In this document: positions 63,176-64,000 of the stretch, piece by piece
Position numbering within the stretch: the stretch's first letter is position 1
How the letters are laid out: every line of letters begins with the position of its first letter
DNA from: Streptomyces alanosinicus
Lineage (GTDB): Bacteria; Actinomycetota; Actinomycetes; Streptomycetales; Streptomycetaceae
NCBI RefSeq assembly: GCF_014650595.1
Contig: NZ_BMVG01000020.1
Span: 62,001-126,000 of the forward strand
DNA: 64,000 bases
Direction: 5' to 3'
Position numbers and translations under genes: made by a program
The notes under the pieces: model-generated
Told to the model about the DNA's origin: nothing
Seen by the model: only the letters and a program-made list of their open reading frames with translations
Database searches by the model: none

Positions 63176-64000
63176 TCACCTTTCGACCTCGTGGGCACGG
63201 TCGCCGGCGGTCTTCCCTGGCTGCGCTTCGATGAGGCTTCCCAGCCCGATCGCGAAATACATGCCGCACCACCACTGCTCCATCACGAGACTGGCAATCG
63301 CCCTGCAGTACAGGTCGCTGAACGCGCATGCGTGACCGGACCGGACGACGGTCGCAAAGTTCGCGCAGTACGCGCTGTCCATGTAGGACAGGAAGTCCGA
63401 TGACGCGATCTTTCCGTCGCGCAGGAGTGTGGGAACGACGTAGGCGTAGATGACGATGTCCAGCGGGAGCACGCCGCTGTCGACGGCGTCGCATACGGCG
63501 GTGTGCAAGGCCACCTGCCCCGTGTGCCGATCGCCCGCCACAACGACCTCGTAGGACAGGAGACGGCGGGGCACGGTCAATGACGTTGTGTCGGCCGGTT
63601 CGCGCGGCTCTAGATCGCTCGTGTAGCAGTCGGCGAGCTGGCAGGCCTTGTAGAGGTCCCGTGCGGCGGCCTCCGCGCAGGCGCCGACGGCGAGTGCGTA
63701 GTACCGCCACAGATCGTGGCGGTGGTTGCACATCTCCCAGAAGCACGTGCCGATCGTTCCCATGCACGCCGCGTACCGGTCGGGTCTTACCGTGCCGTCC
63801 GTGGTGAACTGAGCGTTGATCATCCACACGGACCGCTCGTAGCATTGCAGAAGCGCCGCCGTCGTGACCGATCCTCGCGTCATCGCAAGGACGCTCTGGT
63901 TGCACTCGTCGTTACGCAGATCAGGGCCGAGATCGACCCAGTCGTTGGTCACCCCGGTCAGCATCATGTCGTCCCGGCCGGCCTCCCCCTCCACGAAGGA
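63176..64000 (-). CDS. Terpene synthase-like protein, partial
   Basis: The frame is open to the end of the window, so the N-terminus is missing; about 275 residues are visible. The metal-binding region reads MMLTGVTNDWVDLGPDLRNDECNQS, resembling the second (NDxx-type) motif of class I terpene cyclases, and helices follow (YERSVWMINAQF, CFWEMCNHRHDLWRYYAL). Two P450 genes behind it support the call. The first DDxxD motif is outside the window, and another helical family cannot be ruled out, so product and class are open. Confidence 0.6.
   Translation of the reverse strand, partial: SFVEGEAGRDDMMLTGVTNDWVDLGPDLRNDECNQSVLAMTRGSVTTAALLQCYERSVWMINAQFTTDGTVRPDRYAACMGTIGTCFWEMCNHRHDLWRYYALAVGACAEAAARDLYKACQLADCYTSDLEPREPADTTSLTVPRRLLSYEVVVAGDRHTGQVALHTAVCDAVDSGVLPLDIVIYAYVVPTLLRDGKIASSDFLSYMDSAYCANFATVVRSGHACAFSDLYCRAIASLVMEQWWCGMYFAIGLGSLIEAQPGKTAGDRAHEVER

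Noticed and set aside
1..64000. tRNA, rRNA, riboswitch or replication origin
   Set aside because: No cloverleaf, rRNA-like stretch or clustered DnaA boxes were noticed on reading either strand; a covariance search was not possible.

Overview
This is a high-GC actinobacterial chromosome segment, almost certainly from a Streptomyces. Third positions are strongly GC-biased, GTG/TTG starts and short overlapping stops are common, exported proteins carry twin-arginine or lipobox signals, and the families are typical of the genus: NB-ARC/TPR regulators, GH32 enzymes beside sugar ABC permeases without their own ATPase, a cyclodipeptide synthase (CDPS), and clustered P450s. Dense insertion-sequence (IS) debris and frameshifted genes suggest an accessory or arm region. 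The species cannot be named from the sequence.

1-9.4 kb: the end of an S15-type hydrolase, a stand-alone ATP synthase b-like gene, and a compact natural-product locus on the minus strand, CDPS -> cytochrome P450 -> methyltransferase. It is divergent from a large XRE/NB-ARC/TPR regulator. 9.5-17 kb: a complete fructan-use locus. It has a secreted GH32, a sugar-binding protein, two permeases, a cytoplasmic GH32 and a LacI regulator, with matching operator-like palindromes in the divergent promoter region. 17-26.5 kb: ordinary accessory genes, including an ArsR-like regulator with three evenly spaced TTGCAA boxes, a membrane-anchored hydrolase, four GNATs, a secreted protease, a lipoprotein, a phosphotransferase and a cupin.

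26.5-40 kb: a decaying region. It contains many frameshifted remnants (NmrA, LysR, DJ-1, LysE, coiled-coil), a secreted Cys/Asn/Gly repeat protein, an IS701-type element, and the first of two related IS630-type elements that carry a passenger gene downstream of the transposase. 40-43 kb: an overlapping pair of streptogramin-resistance-type genes (Vat-like acetyltransferase and Vgb-like lyase), followed by a VOC gene with a one-base frameshift and a divergent TetR regulator with palindromic operators. The second IS630-type element, with a different passenger, lies directly after tetR.

43-52.4 kb: an IS cluster (IS630, IS5, another DDE transposase, more IS5/IS630 pieces) around an intact VOC gene, a Pht5/NMT1-like binding protein with a divergent TetR and operators, a lipoprotein and a small membrane protein. 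52.5-60.3 kb: a secreted tripeptidyl aminopeptidase, Nudix and XRE-TPR pseudogenes, a string of very small ORFs, an HxlR/NAD(P)-binding divergent pair, an IS481 remnant and a kinase-like protein. 60.4-64 kb: the edge of a probable terpenoid cluster, with a partial terpene-synthase-like gene followed by two overlapping P450 genes, continuing past the end of the window.
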